From the NCBI RefSeq assembly GCF_003664035.1, contig NZ_RCCK01000011.1, positions 186,001 through 250,000 of the forward strand: 64,000 nt of DNA, written 5' to 3'. The stretch is from Pedobacter alluvionis. GTDB taxonomy: Bacteria; Bacteroidota; Bacteroidia; Sphingobacteriales; Sphingobacteriaceae. Position numbers and translations under genes: made by a program. Position 1 is the first letter of the stretch. The number at the start of each line of letters is the position of its first letter. Below, one piece after another: positions 63,741-64,000 of this stretch. Under the pieces are notes generated by a model that ran no database searches, was not told the origin of the DNA, and worked only from the letters and a program-made list of their open reading frames with translations.

Positions 63741-63785
63741 TTCATTACATTCAGAATGACAGCGTATTTCTACACCGTATTATCC
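63741..63785. repeat. Palindromic intergenic repeat fragments
   Basis: Short fragments of the dispersed palindromes (CATTCAGAATGACAG, and GTTGCACTCCAGTCGAGAGG near 63865-63890) lie in the final gap. No gene is visible between 63622 and 64000. Confidence 0.35.
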
Positions 63786-64000
63786 TGAATTTTAGTTATT
63801 CCATAAAAATCATTGGAGAAATATTTTAAACTTCTTTTCAATAATTTGCTTCAAGATCTCTCCATTTCGTTGCACTCCAGTCGAGAGGACGATCCTTGTG
63901 TTGGGATTTATTTCAAAATCTTCATCTTGGCGTGATTTAAACTGTAAGTATAAAAACCTTTTTTCTACAAGTACAGTTATGTTTACATGGAAAATTTAGA

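Overview
The window reads as chromosomal DNA of a Bacteroidota bacterium, most likely a Pedobacter-like member of the Sphingobacteriaceae. The basis is the SusC/SusD pair, the bacillithiol enzyme BshC, family-specific proteins (DUF4293, DUF5683), the scarcity of Shine-Dalgarno sequences, and repeated matches to the Bacteroidota promoter -7 element TAnnTTTG. Genus assignment is an inference from protein resemblance; no rRNA gene is present. No tRNA, CRISPR array, prophage or complete insertion sequence was recognised.

Layout. 1-7.2 kb holds core metabolism on the minus strand: class Ia ribonucleotide reductase (nrdB-nrdA), an RlpA-like protein, MsrB and SucD. The 1.28 kb gap between nrdB and the RlpA gene carries a 222-bp direct duplication and a likely unannotated structured RNA. 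7.2-18.7 kb holds mixed housekeeping genes: cupin, RlmF, DctA, isoaspartyl peptidase, an ABC exporter, TruA, DUF4293, a lipoprotein hydrolase and a DEAD-box helicase. 18.8-20.6 kb is a small AT-rich accessory patch. It has an acetyltransferase-like gene broken by one stop codon, an ATGA-coupled small ORF, and a lone Mrr-like nuclease. BshC and an Ldh-type dehydrogenase follow. 24.5-30.2 kb is a glycan module (GH3 beta-glycosidase, GH29 fucosidase, ROK regulator). 30.5-37.5 kb is a four-gene minus-strand unit: SusC, SusD, a redoxin, and a cytochrome c/copper-monooxygenase fusion. 37.9-42.5 kb is the parA-parB-DUF5683-dapB-lepB cluster. 42.7-50.6 kb holds an FMN reductase, a repeat-rich gap, an orphan histidine kinase, a thioesterase, OsmC, YtxH, YdcF, Obg and Adk. 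51.1-63.6 kb is a stress island: a DUF4142-like lipoprotein, a Zn-dehydrogenase, a TreY-MalQ fusion with TreZ, an acidic peptide, a large catalase and two divergent YciE-type proteins.

How parts work together. TreZ and TreY would convert malto-oligosaccharides to trehalose, and the fused MalQ could recycle short maltodextrins. Catalase and the YciE proteins address peroxide and iron. In the SusC/D unit, uptake across the outer membrane may be coupled to a periplasmic copper/heme oxidation step; this is the most unusual protein-level arrangement here.

Non-coding structure is rich. There are three copies of a ~200-bp element with terminal inverted repeats (two in tandem), CGTCAT/ATGACG palindromes, and many intergenic stretches with degenerate 7-nt periodicity whose unit differs at each site. 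Two decayed genes (an acetyltransferase-like gene and a DUF2130 N-terminus) were found by reading through stop codons.
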